Shown: positions 10,701-19,406 of the stretch, in pieces
Layout of the letters: every line of letters begins with the position of its first letter
Position numbering within the stretch: the first letter of the stretch is position 1
DNA from: Actinacidiphila rubida
GTDB taxonomy: Bacteria > Actinomycetota > Actinomycetes > Streptomycetales > Streptomycetaceae
DNA: 64,000 nt
Assembly: GCF_900110255.1 (NCBI RefSeq)
Contig: NZ_FODD01000006.1
Coordinates: forward strand, 186,001 to 250,000
Direction of reading: 5' to 3'
The notes under the pieces: generated by a model
What the model was told of the DNA's origin: nothing
What the model saw: only the letters and a program-made list of their open reading frames with translations
Database searches by the model: none
Translations under genes and position numbers: made by a program

Positions 10701-11240
10701 CGTGTGCCTCCTCCATGGTCACAAATGAGACTTCATGACCCATGACACAGCAATTGCGGCAAAGCCGCACTCATTCACCCACGTGTCGCGCCCTCCAATG
10801 TGTTGGCCACGAATCGACGGGCCGTCACCCGTTCACCCGTACGACGGCAGGAGATGACCAGTACGCGTCAAACATGCGGGTGCGGGCTCCGCACGGTCCG
10901 GGCGTGGCCCCCGGTTCCGGGGGCAGACGCACGAAGGCGCCCCGGTCCTTCCCTCCCGGACCGGGACGCCTCTCGCCGCGGGCGACGCGCGCCCACTTCC
11001 TCAGCAGCCGTCAGGCCGCCCACTTCACTGCGCGTCAGGCCGCCCACCTCATCGCGCGGCCTTCCTCCTCTCCCCCAGCCTTCGGCCGGGGGCGCCCCCA
11101 CTTCCGCGGACGGCCTCGTTCCTCGGCCGGCCACTTCAGGAGCTCGCGCGTCAGGCCACCCACTTCATCGCGCGGCCTTCCTCCTCACTCCTTCCGCGGA
11201 CGGCCTCGTTCCTCGGCCGGCCACTTCAGGAGCTCGCGCG
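10701..11240. other. 540-base gap between the two peptide-transporter operons
   Basis: No gene is supported here. The part next to 10700 should hold the promoter of the first operon. A small hairpin (TGCGGC-AAA-GCCGCA, 10755-10769) lies about 55 bases upstream of the binding-protein start. The part next to 11240 contains the 57-base direct repeat described separately and partial further copies of its flanks. Open frames across it are low-complexity and look like repeat DNA rather than protein. Confidence 0.6.
11101..11157. repeat. 57-base direct repeat, copy 1
   Basis: Identical over 57 bases (from CTTCCGCGGACGG to CGCGTCAGGCC) to copy 2 at 11191-11247, a 90-base period. The block between the copies also repeats a segment around CATCGCGCGGCCTTCCTCCTC seen just before copy 1. 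Related sequence occurs at 32924-32973. Confidence 0.9.
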
Positions 11241-11247
11241 TCAGGCC
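11191..11247. repeat. 57-base direct repeat, copy 2, covering a gene end
   Basis: The second copy of the 57-base repeat runs across the TGA stop codon (11241-11243) of the OppF-type gene of operon 2. Copy 1 carries the same TCAGGCC end without a gene, so it looks as if the gene end and its downstream flank were duplicated or the repeat inserted there. Confidence 0.85.
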
Positions 11248-12263
11248 GCGGCCGTGCCGTCCTCGGCGAAGTGGCACGCCGACTCGTGCGCGGCCGGGGT
11301 GTCCCGGTCGGCGAAGACCGACGGGACGGCCAGCAGCGGCACCTCCTTGGCGCAGATGTCCTGCGCCTTCCAGCAGCGGGTGCGGAACCGGCAGCCGGAC
11401 GGCGGGTTCGCCGGCGACGGCACGTCGCCGGTCAGGATGATCCGCTCGCGCTTCTCCCGGGCCTCGGGGTCCGGCACCGGCACCGCGGACAGCAGCGCCT
11501 GGGTGTAGGGGTGCGTGGGGTGCTCGTAGATCTCGGCGTCGGTGCCGATCTCCGCCATCTTGCCCAGGTACATCACGCCGACCCGGTCGGAGATGTGCCG
11601 CACGATCGACAGGTCGTGCGCGATGAAGATGTACGACAGGCCGAACTCGTCCTGCAGCTTCTCCATCAGGTTGACGACCTGCGCCTGCACCGAGACGTCC
11701 AGCGCGGACACCGGCTCGTCGCAGATGATCACCTCGGGGTTCAGCGCCAGGCCGCGGGCGATGCCGATGCGCTGGCGCTGGCCGCCGGAGAACTGGTGCG
11801 GGTACCGGTTGATGTACTCCGGGTTGAGGCCGACGACGTCCAGCAGGTCCTGGACGCGCTTGCGCCGGTCGCCCTTCGGGGCCACCTCGGGGTGGATGTC
11901 GAAGGGCTCGCCGATGATGTCGCCGACCGTCATCCGCGGGTTCAGCGAGGTGTACGGGTCCTGGAATACCATCTGGATGTTGCGGCGCACGGCCTTGAGC
12001 GCGCGGCCGGACAGCCTGGTGATGTCCTGGCCCTTGTAGAACACCTCGCCCGAGGTGGCCTGCTCCAGGTTCATCAGCAGCTTGGCGACGGTCGACTTGC
12101 CGCAGCCGGACTCGCCGACGATGCCCAGCGTCTCGCCCGGGTACAGGTCGAAGGAGATGCCGTCGACGGCCTTGACCGCGCCGATCTGCTTCTTGAACAG
12201 GATGCCCTGGGTGAGGGGGAAGTGCTTGACCAGGTTGCGCACCTGCAGGATCGGCTCACTCAC
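11241..12263 (-). CDS. Peptide ABC transporter ATP-binding protein, OppF/DppF type (copy 2)
   Basis: 340 residues from GTG at 12263, chosen because an AAGGAGA site lies just upstream and the protein then starts MSEPILQVRNLVKHF, as copy 1 does after its short tail; an ATG at 12293 would give a longer overlap. All ABC motifs are present (GESGCGKST, SGGQRQR, CDEPVSALD, IAHDLS) together with the CRFRTRC extension. The start overlaps the stop of the OppD-type gene (TGA at 12256-12258). It is the last gene of the operon read from 16916. Confidence 0.92.
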   Translation of the reverse strand: MSEPILQVRNLVKHFPLTQGILFKKQIGAVKAVDGISFDLYPGETLGIVGESGCGKSTVAKLLMNLEQATSGEVFYKGQDITRLSGRALKAVRRNIQMVFQDPYTSLNPRMTVGDIIGEPFDIHPEVAPKGDRRKRVQDLLDVVGLNPEYINRYPHQFSGGQRQRIGIARGLALNPEVIICDEPVSALDVSVQAQVVNLMEKLQDEFGLSYIFIAHDLSIVRHISDRVGVMYLGKMAEIGTDAEIYEHPTHPYTQALLSAVPVPDPEAREKRERIILTGDVPSPANPPSGCRFRTRCWKAQDICAKEVPLLAVPSVFADRDTPAAHESACHFAEDGTAAA

Positions 12264-13281
12264 CGAGGGTCTCCTTCCAGAAGTGGCAGGCACTGCCGCG
12301 ACCGGGCCCGGCCGGGTGGAGCACCGGCACCTCGGTACGGCAGATGTCCTGCGCCATCGGGCAGCGCGGGTTGAAGGCGCAGCCGGACGGGACGTGCAGC
12401 AGGTTGGGCGGCAGGCCCTTGATCGCGTACAGCTCCTGGCCCTTGCGGTCCAGCCGCGGGATCGACTGGAGCAGGCCCTTGGTGTACGGGTGGGCCGGGG
12501 CGCTGTAGATCTCGTGCACCGGCGCGGTCTCCACGATCCGCCCCGCGTACATCACGGCGATCTTGTCCGCGACGTCGGCGACCACGCCGAGGTCGTGGGT
12601 GATCAGGATCAGGCCCATGTTGTACTCGCGCTGCAGCTCGGCCAGCAGGTCCATGACCTGGGCCTGCACCGTCACGTCGAGCGCCGTGGTGGGCTCGTCG
12701 GCGATGATCAGCTCGGGCTCCAGGGCCAGCGCCATCGCGATCATGATGCGCTGGCGCATGCCGCCGGAGAACTGGTGCGGGTAGTCGTTGACCCGCTCGG
12801 CCGCGGCCGGGATGCGCACCCGGTCCATCAGCTCGATCGCCTTGGCCTTGGCCGCCTTGCGGGACAGGCCCTGGTGGACCCGGAACATCTCGCCGAGCTG
12901 GTAGCCGACGGACAGCACCGGGTTGAGCGACGACAGCGCGTCCTGGAAGATCATCGCGATCTTCCGCCCGCGGATCCTGCGGCGCTGCTCGCCGGACATG
13001 GCGAGCATGTCCTGGCCCTGGAAGAGGATCTCGCCCTTGGGGATGCGGCCGGGGGGCATGTCGAGGATGCCCATGATGGCCTGCGCGGTGACGGACTTGC
13101 CGGAGCCGGACTCGCCCAGCACCGCCAGCGTCTCACCGGCGTTGACGGAGTAGTTCACTCCGTTGACGGCCTTGGCGACGCCGTCGCGGGTGTGGAACTC
13201 CACGTGCAGGTCCCGCACTTCGAGCAGCGGGGTGGTCTGCGCGGCGCCGGGGGCGGCCGCGGTCTCATCGATGACAGTCAA
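12256..13281 (-). CDS. Peptide ABC transporter ATP-binding protein, OppD/DppD type (copy 2)
   Basis: 341 residues from a TTG at 13281 (protein begins MTVIDETAAAPG). The frame stays open far upstream across the permease gene, so the start rests on the AGGAGGG ribosome site 7 bases before this TTG; the TAG stop of the permease gene lies inside that site. Walker A GESGSGKS, Q-loop MIFQDALSSLNPV, signature SGGMRQRI and Walker B IADEPTTALDV are intact, as is the C-terminal CAFNPRCPMA segment. It is partner of the OppF-type ATPase that follows. Confidence 0.9.
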   Translation of the reverse strand: MTVIDETAAAPGAAQTTPLLEVRDLHVEFHTRDGVAKAVNGVNYSVNAGETLAVLGESGSGKSVTAQAIMGILDMPPGRIPKGEILFQGQDMLAMSGEQRRRIRGRKIAMIFQDALSSLNPVLSVGYQLGEMFRVHQGLSRKAAKAKAIELMDRVRIPAAAERVNDYPHQFSGGMRQRIMIAMALALEPELIIADEPTTALDVTVQAQVMDLLAELQREYNMGLILITHDLGVVADVADKIAVMYAGRIVETAPVHEIYSAPAHPYTKGLLQSIPRLDRKGQELYAIKGLPPNLLHVPSGCAFNPRCPMAQDICRTEVPVLHPAGPGRGSACHFWKETLGE

Positions 13282-13292
13282 CGTACGCCCTC

Positions 13293-14228
13293 CTAGCGCA
13301 GCTTGGGGTCGAGGGCGTCGCGGACCGCGTCGCCGAGCATGATGAACGCCAGCACCGTGACGCTCAGCGCGCCGGCGGGCCACAGCAGCATGTGCGGCGC
13401 GTTGCGGATCTGGTTGGACGCCTGCGAGATGTCGATGCCCCAGGAGACCGCCGGCGGCTTGAGGCCGACGCCGAGGAACGACAGGGTCGCCTCCAGCGAG
13501 ATGTACGTGCCGAGCGCGATGGTCGCCACGACGATGATCGGGGCGAGGGCGTTGGGCAGGATGTGCCGCAGCAGCATCCGGGTGTTGCCCGCGCCGAGCG
13601 CTCTGGCCGCCTGCACGTAGTCCTGCTGCTTGGCGGTGATCACCGCGCCGCGCGCGATACGCGCGATCTGCGGCCAGCCGAGCAGCACCATGAACAGCGT
13701 GACGGTGCCCACCGAACCGCCCTTGACGACGGACAGGAACACCACGCCGCCGAGCAGGATCGGGATGCCGAAGAAGATGTTGCTGACCATGGAGATCAGC
13801 GAGTCCCAGAAGCCGCCGAAGAAGCCGGCCAGGCCGCCCAGCAGCGAGCCGAGCAGGGTGGCGCCCAGCGTCGTAAGGATGCCGACCGCGACCGAGTCGC
13901 GGGCGCCGTACACCGTGCGGGTGTAGACGTCGCAGCCCTGGGTGTCGAAGCCGAAGGGGTGGCCGCCGGTCGGGCCCATCTGCGACTTGGCCAGGTCGCA
14001 CGCGAGCGGGTTGCCGCTGGCGATGACGCTCGGCCAGATCGCGATGACGATCAGGAAGAGGATGAGCAGGCCCGATATGTAGAACATCGGCTTGCGGCTC
14101 AGGTCGCGCCACGCGTCGCCGGCCAGGCTGCGGGTCTTCTCGCGCTGCCCGGCGGGAACGGTGGCCGCGGTCGCCGCGTCGGGCACGGCGGTGCCGGTCG
14201 CGGTCGTGGCGTCGGTCAGGTCAGGCAT
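13293..14228 (-). CDS. Peptide ABC transporter permease, OppC/DppC type (copy 2)
   Basis: 311 residues. An Ala/Thr-rich N-terminus (about 35 residues) precedes the family segment SLAGDAWRDLSRKPMFYI and six transmembrane helices, with the ATPase-coupling loop ARALGAGNTRMLLRHILPN. The start overlaps the DppB-type gene by 8 bases, the same arrangement as in operon 1. The two OppC proteins are nearly colinear apart from their N-terminal tails. Confidence 0.92.
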   Translation of the reverse strand: MPDLTDATTATGTAVPDAATAATVPAGQREKTRSLAGDAWRDLSRKPMFYISGLLILFLIVIAIWPSVIASGNPLACDLAKSQMGPTGGHPFGFDTQGCDVYTRTVYGARDSVAVGILTTLGATLLGSLLGGLAGFFGGFWDSLISMVSNIFFGIPILLGGVVFLSVVKGGSVGTVTLFMVLLGWPQIARIARGAVITAKQQDYVQAARALGAGNTRMLLRHILPNALAPIIVVATIALGTYISLEATLSFLGVGLKPPAVSWGIDISQASNQIRNAPHMLLWPAGALSVTVLAFIMLGDAVRDALDPKLR

Positions 14229-15144
14229 ACCGGATCCTCGGGTCCAGGACCGCGTAGAGCAGGTCGACGAGCAGGTTCGCGGCGAGGAAGATCAGCACCA
14301 GGATGGTCACGAAGCCGACCACCGTGGGCGGGTTCTGCCGCAGGATGCCCTGGTAGAGCTGGTAGCCGACACCGTGGATGTTGAAGATCCGCTCGGTGAC
14401 GACCGCGCCGGCCATCAGGCCGCCGATGTCGGTGCCGAGGAAGGTGACCACGGGTATCAGCGAGTTGCGCAGCAGGTGGACGGTCACCACGCGGCGCCGG
14501 GGCAGGCCCTTGGCGACGGCGGTGCGCAGGTAGTCCGCGCGCGAGTTCTCGGCCACCGAGGTGCGGGTCAGCCGGGCGACGTAGGCCAGCGAGACGCCGG
14601 CCAGCACGATGCCCGGCAGGATCAGGTCGCCCAGCGGGGCGCCGTCGCCGACCGCCGGGTTGGCCAGGCCCCACTTCAGGCCCACGAAGTACTGCAGCAG
14701 GTAGCCGGTGACGAACGTGGGGATGGCGACCACCAGCAGGGTGAACGCCAGCACGCTGCTGTCGGCGAACCGGCCGCGGCGCAGGCCGGCCAGCAGGCCG
14801 AGGCCGATGCCGACGACCGCCTCGATGGCGAACGCCACCAGGGTCAGCCGCAGGGTGACCGGAAACGCCTGGCCCATCAGCTCGGTGACCGGCTGACCGG
14901 TCGCCGCCTTGCCGAAGTTCCCGGTGAAGATCTGACCCATGTAGTGCAGGTACTGCACGGGCAGCGGGTGGTCCAGGTACAGGTCGTGCCTGATCTGCGC
15001 GGCCGTTGCGGGGTCCGGCGCTCGGTCTCCGAACATGGCGGCCACCGGGTCGCCGAGTGCGTAGACCATGACGAAGATCAAAAAGGTGGTTCCGATGAAG
15101 ACCGGAACCATCTGGAGCAGTCGCCTGATGACGTAGCGCCCCAT
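14221..15144 (-). CDS. Peptide ABC transporter permease, OppB/DppB type (copy 2)
   Basis: 307 residues, the same length as copy 1 and starting MGRYVIRRLLQMVPVFIG. Six transmembrane helices and the coupling loop AVAKGLPRRRVVTVHLLRN are visible. It is the second gene of the operon, about 130 bases after the binding-protein gene; that gap contains an inverted GCCGGCCGGGGC / GCCCCGGCCGGC repeat (about 15171-15197). Confidence 0.92.
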   Translation of the reverse strand: MGRYVIRRLLQMVPVFIGTTFLIFVMVYALGDPVAAMFGDRAPDPATAAQIRHDLYLDHPLPVQYLHYMGQIFTGNFGKAATGQPVTELMGQAFPVTLRLTLVAFAIEAVVGIGLGLLAGLRRGRFADSSVLAFTLLVVAIPTFVTGYLLQYFVGLKWGLANPAVGDGAPLGDLILPGIVLAGVSLAYVARLTRTSVAENSRADYLRTAVAKGLPRRRVVTVHLLRNSLIPVVTFLGTDIGGLMAGAVVTERIFNIHGVGYQLYQGILRQNPPTVVGFVTILVLIFLAANLLVDLLYAVLDPRIRYA

Positions 15145-15275
15145 CTGCCCTCCAGGGATCGGGCGGACGCCGGCCGGGGCTTGTGGCCCCGGCCGGCATC
15201 CGCACCGCGAGCGGTTGCTGTCAGTTCCCCCCAGAACGCCCGCCCGGGGTAGGGGCGGGCGCCTGCCGCATCAGG

Positions 15276-16916
15276 TCAGCCGTTGTTGACCGTGATGTCG
15301 GTGTAGACGGGGTAGCTGAAGGCGTTCTCCGTCACGTTGGACACGCGCGACGACCAGCCGGCCTCGCCGTTCTGGTACCAGAGCGGGATGACGGGCATGT
15401 CCTTGAAGAGCAGCTTCTCGGCCTGCTGGTACAGCGTGGTGGCCTTGGCGGTGTCGGGCTCCGCGTTGGCCTGCTTGATCAGGGCGTCGAACTGCGGGTT
15501 GCTGTAGTGCGAGTCGTTCGAGCTGCCGTCGCTCGCGTAGAGCGGCGTCAGGAAGTCGTCGATCAGCGGGTAGTCCATCTGCCAGCCGGAGCGGAACGGC
15601 TGGGTCATCTGGCCCTTGGTGATCTGGTTGCGGAAGTCCGCGAAGGTGCCGGTCGGGGCGCCCACGCAGGCCTTGTCGTTGCCCAGCACGTTGTTGATGC
15701 TGTTGCACACCGCGTCCACCCACTGCTTGTGGGAGCCGGAGTCCGCGTTGTAGCCGATCGTCATGTGGCCGCCGGGTATACCGCCGCCCTCCTGGATCAG
15801 CTGCTTGGCCTTGGCCGGGTTGAACGTGGTGGCGTCACCGGCGATGTCCGAGCTGTAGCCGCCGGACGCGCCCAGCACCGGGGAGGTGAGGTCGTTGGCC
15901 GGGGTACGGGTGCTCTGGAAGATCTTCTGGGTGATGGTGTTGCGGTCGATCGCCATCGACAGGCCGAGGCGGACCTTGTCCATGCCCGGGGCGTTCCACG
16001 CCTTCTGGTTCAGCGGGAACGAGATCGTCTGGATGATGCCGGCCGGCTGGTTGAGGTAGCGGCCGCCCAGGTCGGACTTGGCGTGGCTGAGCTGCTCGGC
16101 CGGGATGTCGTCGAGGACATCCAGGTTGCCCGCCTGCAGGTCGGCGTACGCGGTGTTGCTGTCGGTGTAGACCTTCAGCAGCACGCCCTTGTTCTTGGGC
16201 TTGCTCGGACCGGTGTAGTACGGGTTCGGGACCAGCTTCATGCTGGTGCCCTTGCTGTACGACACGACCTTGTACGGGCCGTCGCCGACCGGCTTGTCCA
16301 GGTAGCCGGCGTGGTCGGTGAAGAACGACTTCGGCAGCGGCGCGAACGCCTTGTAGCCGAGGCGGTCCGGCCACGTGGAGAACTTCTGGGTCAGCTTGAC
16401 CGTGAAGGTGTGGTCGTCGACGACCTTCAGACCGGACATGGTCTTGGCGGTCGGGGCAGCGCCCTCCTTCGCGGGGTGCACGGCGTCGTAGCCGTCGATG
16501 TCCGCGAAGAAGTAGGCGTTCAGCTGCTTGTTGGTGACCAGGGCGCCGTAGTTCCACGCGTCCACGAAGGAGCTGGCGGTGACCGGCGTGCCGTCCGAGA
16601 ACTTCAGGTTCGGCTTCAGCTTGATCGTGAAGTTCTGCTGGTCGGTGGTGGTGATGGAGTCCGCGGCCTCGAGGTTGGCCTTCCCCGTCTTGGGGTCGTA
16701 CTCCTTGAGGTTCATGAAGATCATGTCCAGGACCTTGCCGCCCTGGACCTCGTTGGTGTTCGCCGGCTCGAGCGGGTTCTGCGGGTCGCCCCACCAGGCC
16801 CGGACGATGCCGTCGTTGGAACCGCCCGCACTGTCCGAGCCGGAACCGCAGGCGGTCGCTGCCAGGGCGACGACTGCCGCACCTGCGACCCACATGGCGC
16901 TCTTGGCACCGCGCAT
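15276..16916 (-). CDS. Peptide-binding lipoprotein, SBP family 5 (copy 2)
   Basis: 546 residues with a signal peptide and a lipobox-like ALAATAC near residue 23, followed by a family 5 solute-binding domain (KPNLKFSDGTPVTASSF, GLSMAIDRNTITQKIFQ). A GAGGAGG ribosome site lies 6 bases upstream of the ATG. It is first gene of operon 2. It aligns end to end with copy 1 but with many more differences than the ATPases show, which suggests that the two systems bind different peptides. The upstream region carries several inverted repeats, listed separately. Confidence 0.92.
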   Translation of the reverse strand: MRGAKSAMWVAGAAVVALAATACGSGSDSAGGSNDGIVRAWWGDPQNPLEPANTNEVQGGKVLDMIFMNLKEYDPKTGKANLEAADSITTTDQQNFTIKLKPNLKFSDGTPVTASSFVDAWNYGALVTNKQLNAYFFADIDGYDAVHPAKEGAAPTAKTMSGLKVVDDHTFTVKLTQKFSTWPDRLGYKAFAPLPKSFFTDHAGYLDKPVGDGPYKVVSYSKGTSMKLVPNPYYTGPSKPKNKGVLLKVYTDSNTAYADLQAGNLDVLDDIPAEQLSHAKSDLGGRYLNQPAGIIQTISFPLNQKAWNAPGMDKVRLGLSMAIDRNTITQKIFQSTRTPANDLTSPVLGASGGYSSDIAGDATTFNPAKAKQLIQEGGGIPGGHMTIGYNADSGSHKQWVDAVCNSINNVLGNDKACVGAPTGTFADFRNQITKGQMTQPFRSGWQMDYPLIDDFLTPLYASDGSSNDSHYSNPQFDALIKQANAEPDTAKATTLYQQAEKLLFKDMPVIPLWYQNGEAGWSSRVSNVTENAFSYPVYTDITVNNG

Positions 16917-17084
16917 GGGTATGCCTCCTCAGGAGTCACTGTCACTACGTGAAAGAGAAGGCCGGACGGCGGCTGACACCCCTGACAGCCACTGCGGCCT
17001 TCTCTGCTCGTGAGTCGGCGCTCCCATCAGCGCAAGACCCATTGACCCGAGCTCAACTTCGTCCACTATCGGGCACGTTTGATG

Positions 17085-17229
17085 ACGGTTGACACCGTCA
17101 AGGGTCTCGATGGGGTCACGATCGCGTCCGGAATCCGGACATTCCGGAACGTACGCAGACAGGAATCAATCGGACAGAGTGAGCAGTATCACTCTGCTTT
17201 CCGGTGAACAGTGTCCGAATAACGGACAC
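17085..17229. promoter_or_regulatory. Cluster of operator-like inverted repeats upstream of peptide operon 2
   Basis: Between the typA hairpin and the binding-protein gene lie five short perfect inverted repeats: GACGGT-4-ACCGTC (17085-17100), GTCCGGA-A-TCCGGAC (17127-17141), TTCCGGAA (17143-17150), CAGAGTGA-6-TCACTCTG (17175-17196) and GTGTCCG-5-CGGACAC (17211-17229). Such a density is unusual for a 150-base stretch and suggests one or more regulator sites or a structured leader. No regulator is identified, and no clear -35/-10 pair was recognised. Confidence 0.55.
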
Positions 17230-17253
17230 CCTTCGCGTGGAGGGCAACCCAGA

Positions 17254-17327
17254 AGGGGCGCGTGGAACCGCGCGCTCAGCCCACCACCGGCCGGTGGTGG
17301 GCTGAGCGCGCGGTTCCCCGCGCCCCT
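17254..17327. terminator. 74-base near-perfect palindrome after typA
   Basis: Two 37-base arms meet without a loop at CCGGCCGG (17287-17294) and differ at one position (T at 17263). It starts 9 bases after the typA stop on the minus strand, the right place for a terminator. The outer part contains GCGCGGTTCCCCGCGCCCCT (17308-17327), which recurs exactly at 20773-20792, so the palindrome also belongs to a dispersed repeat family. Confidence 0.8.
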
Positions 17328-17336
17328 CAACGCGCG

Positions 17337-19205
17337 CTACGCGTGCTTGGCGCGGGAGGCGGCGCGGCCGCGCTCCTTCTGGTCGAGGACGACCTTGCGG
17401 ATGCGCACCGTCTCCGGCGTCACCTCGATGCACTCGTCGTCGCGGCAGAACTCCAGGGACTGCTCCAGCGACAGCTTGCGCGGCGGCACCACGTTCTCGG
17501 TGTTGTCCGCGGACGCGGCGCGCATGTTGGTGAGCTTCTTCTCCTTGGTGATGTTCACGTCCATGTCGTCGGTGCGCGAGTTCTCACCGATGATCATGCC
17601 CTCGTACACCTCGGTGGTCGGCTCGACGAAGATGACGCCGCGCTCCTGGAGGTTGATCATCGCGAACGGCGTGACCACACCGGACCGGTCGGCCACGAGC
17701 GATCCGTTGTTGCGGGTGCGCAGCTCGCCGAACCAGGGCTCGTGGCCCTCGAAGATCGAGTGCGCGATGCCGGTGCCGCGGGTCTGGGTGAGGAACTCGG
17801 TGCGGAACCCGATCAGGCCGCGCGAGGGCACGATCCACTCCATGCGGATCCAGCCGGAGCCGTGGTTGGTCATGGTCTCCATGCGGCCCTTGCGGGCGGC
17901 CATCAGCTGGGTGATGGCACCGAGGTGCTCCTCCGGCGAGTCGATGGTCATCCGCTCGATCGGCTCGTGCACCTTGCCGTTGACGTCCTTGGTGACCACC
18001 TCGGGCTTGCCGACGGTGAGCTCGAAGCCCTCCCGGCGCATGGTCTCCACCAGGATGGCCAGCGCCAGCTCGCCGCGGCCCTGGACCTCCCACGCGTCCG
18101 GGCGCTCGGTCGGCAGCACGCGCAGCGAGACGTTGCCGATCAGCTCCCGGTCGAGGCGGTCCTTGACCTGGCGGGCGGTGACCTTGTGGCCCTTGCCGCC
18201 CTTGCCGACCAGCGGCGAGGTGTTGGTGCCGATCGTCATGGAGATCGCCGGCTCGTCCACCGTGATCAGCGGCAGCGCGATCGGGTTCTCCGGGTCGGCG
18301 AGCGTCTCGCCGATCATGATGTCGGGGATGCCCGCGACCGCGCAGATGTCGCCGGGGCCGGCGCTCTCGGCGGGCTTGCGGGTCAGCGCCTCGGTCATCA
18401 TCAGCTCGGTGATGCGGACGTTGGCCATGCTGCCGTCACGCTTGATCCACGCGACGGTCTGGCCCTTCTTCAGGTAGCCCTGCTCGACGCGCAGCAGCGC
18501 GATACGGCCGAGGAAGTTGTCGGCGTCGAGGTTGGTGACGTGCGCCTGCAGCGGCGCGGCCTCGTCGAACGTCGGGGCCGGGACGTGCGCGAGCAGCGTG
18601 GAGAAGAACGGCTCCAGGCTGGTGGAGTCGGCCGGCACGGTGCCGTTCTCCGGCTTGGTCAGCGAGGCGATGCCGTCACGGGCGCAGGCGTAGACGATCG
18701 GGAACTCGATCTGGTCCTCGTCGGCGTCCAGGTCCAGGAACAGGTCGTACGTCTCGTTGACGACCTCGTCGATCCGGGAGTCCGGGCGGTCCGTCTTGTT
18801 GATGCACAGGATCACCGGCAGCCGGGCGGACAGCGCCTTGCGCAGCACGAACCGGGTCTGCGGCAGCGGGCCCTCGGAGGCGTCCACCAGCAGCACGACC
18901 GCGTCCACCATGGACAGCCCGCGCTCGACCTCGCCACCGAAGTCGGCGTGGCCGGGGGTGTCGATGATGTTGATGGTGATCGGGTCGCCGCCGTCCTTCG
19001 GGTGGTACTTCACGGCGGTGTTCTTGGCGAGAATGGTGATGCCCTTCTCGCGCTCCAGGTCGTTGGAGTCCATCATCCGGTCGTCCAGATGCTGGTGCGC
19101 GGCGAAGGCGCCCGCCTGCTTGAGCATGGCGTCGACGAGGGTCGTCTTGCCGTGGTCGACGTGGGCGACGATGGCGACGTTACGGATATCGTGGCGCGTG
19201 GACAT
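17337..19205 (-). CDS. typA: Translational GTPase TypA/BipA
   Basis: 622 residues, the usual length. The GTPase motifs are intact: AHVDHGKT (about 14-21), DTPGHADFGGEVER and NKTD. The EF-G-like domains II, III and V follow, and the TypA-specific C-terminal domain includes the GLIGFRTEFLTQTRGTG segment. The protein binds the ribosome in the A-site factor position and helps assembly and translation under stress. A GGGAGAA site lies about 10 bases before the ATG. It is transcribed towards the peptide operons but separated from them by a long palindrome, so is probably its own unit. It diverges from the membrane protein at 19407. Confidence 0.96.
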   Translation of the reverse strand: MSTRHDIRNVAIVAHVDHGKTTLVDAMLKQAGAFAAHQHLDDRMMDSNDLEREKGITILAKNTAVKYHPKDGGDPITINIIDTPGHADFGGEVERGLSMVDAVVLLVDASEGPLPQTRFVLRKALSARLPVILCINKTDRPDSRIDEVVNETYDLFLDLDADEDQIEFPIVYACARDGIASLTKPENGTVPADSTSLEPFFSTLLAHVPAPTFDEAAPLQAHVTNLDADNFLGRIALLRVEQGYLKKGQTVAWIKRDGSMANVRITELMMTEALTRKPAESAGPGDICAVAGIPDIMIGETLADPENPIALPLITVDEPAISMTIGTNTSPLVGKGGKGHKVTARQVKDRLDRELIGNVSLRVLPTERPDAWEVQGRGELALAILVETMRREGFELTVGKPEVVTKDVNGKVHEPIERMTIDSPEEHLGAITQLMAARKGRMETMTNHGSGWIRMEWIVPSRGLIGFRTEFLTQTRGTGIAHSIFEGHEPWFGELRTRNNGSLVADRSGVVTPFAMINLQERGVIFVEPTTEVYEGMIIGENSRTDDMDVNITKEKKLTNMRAASADNTENVVPPRKLSLEQSLEFCRDDECIEVTPETVRIRKVVLDQKERGRAASRAKHA

Positions 19206-19406
19206 GCTGCGGCGCTTCTCCCGGATTCGAGGATGACGGCGCGCCGTCAGTGAGGCGCACCCGTCCGCCGGGCAAGGTCACGCCGCGGCCTCACCCCATG
19301 GTACGGGGCCGCGCGGCGCGGGGCCGCCCGACCGGGGTCCCGGCCTCCGGCGGAAGGGATGATTCCGCTGGTGGGACGGGGGTTCCGGGTGCAAGGATCG
19401 CCCCTC

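Larger units (their letters stand above)
16917..17336. other. 420-base gap between typA and peptide operon 2
   Basis: No gene is supported. The stretch holds the promoter side of operon 2 with the inverted-repeat cluster and, at its right end, the 74-base palindrome that follows typA. Confidence 0.6.

Noticed and set aside
8040..10745. A 901-codon plus-strand frame opposite the first peptide-transporter operon
   Set aside because: Its composition (Val/Gly/Asp/Arg/His-rich, no motifs) is that of a mirror frame, while the minus-strand genes match transporter families throughout.
10868..11134. A short minus-strand frame in the gap between the transporter operons
   Set aside because: It is made of the intergenic repeat and low-complexity sequence, with no ribosome site and no family resemblance.
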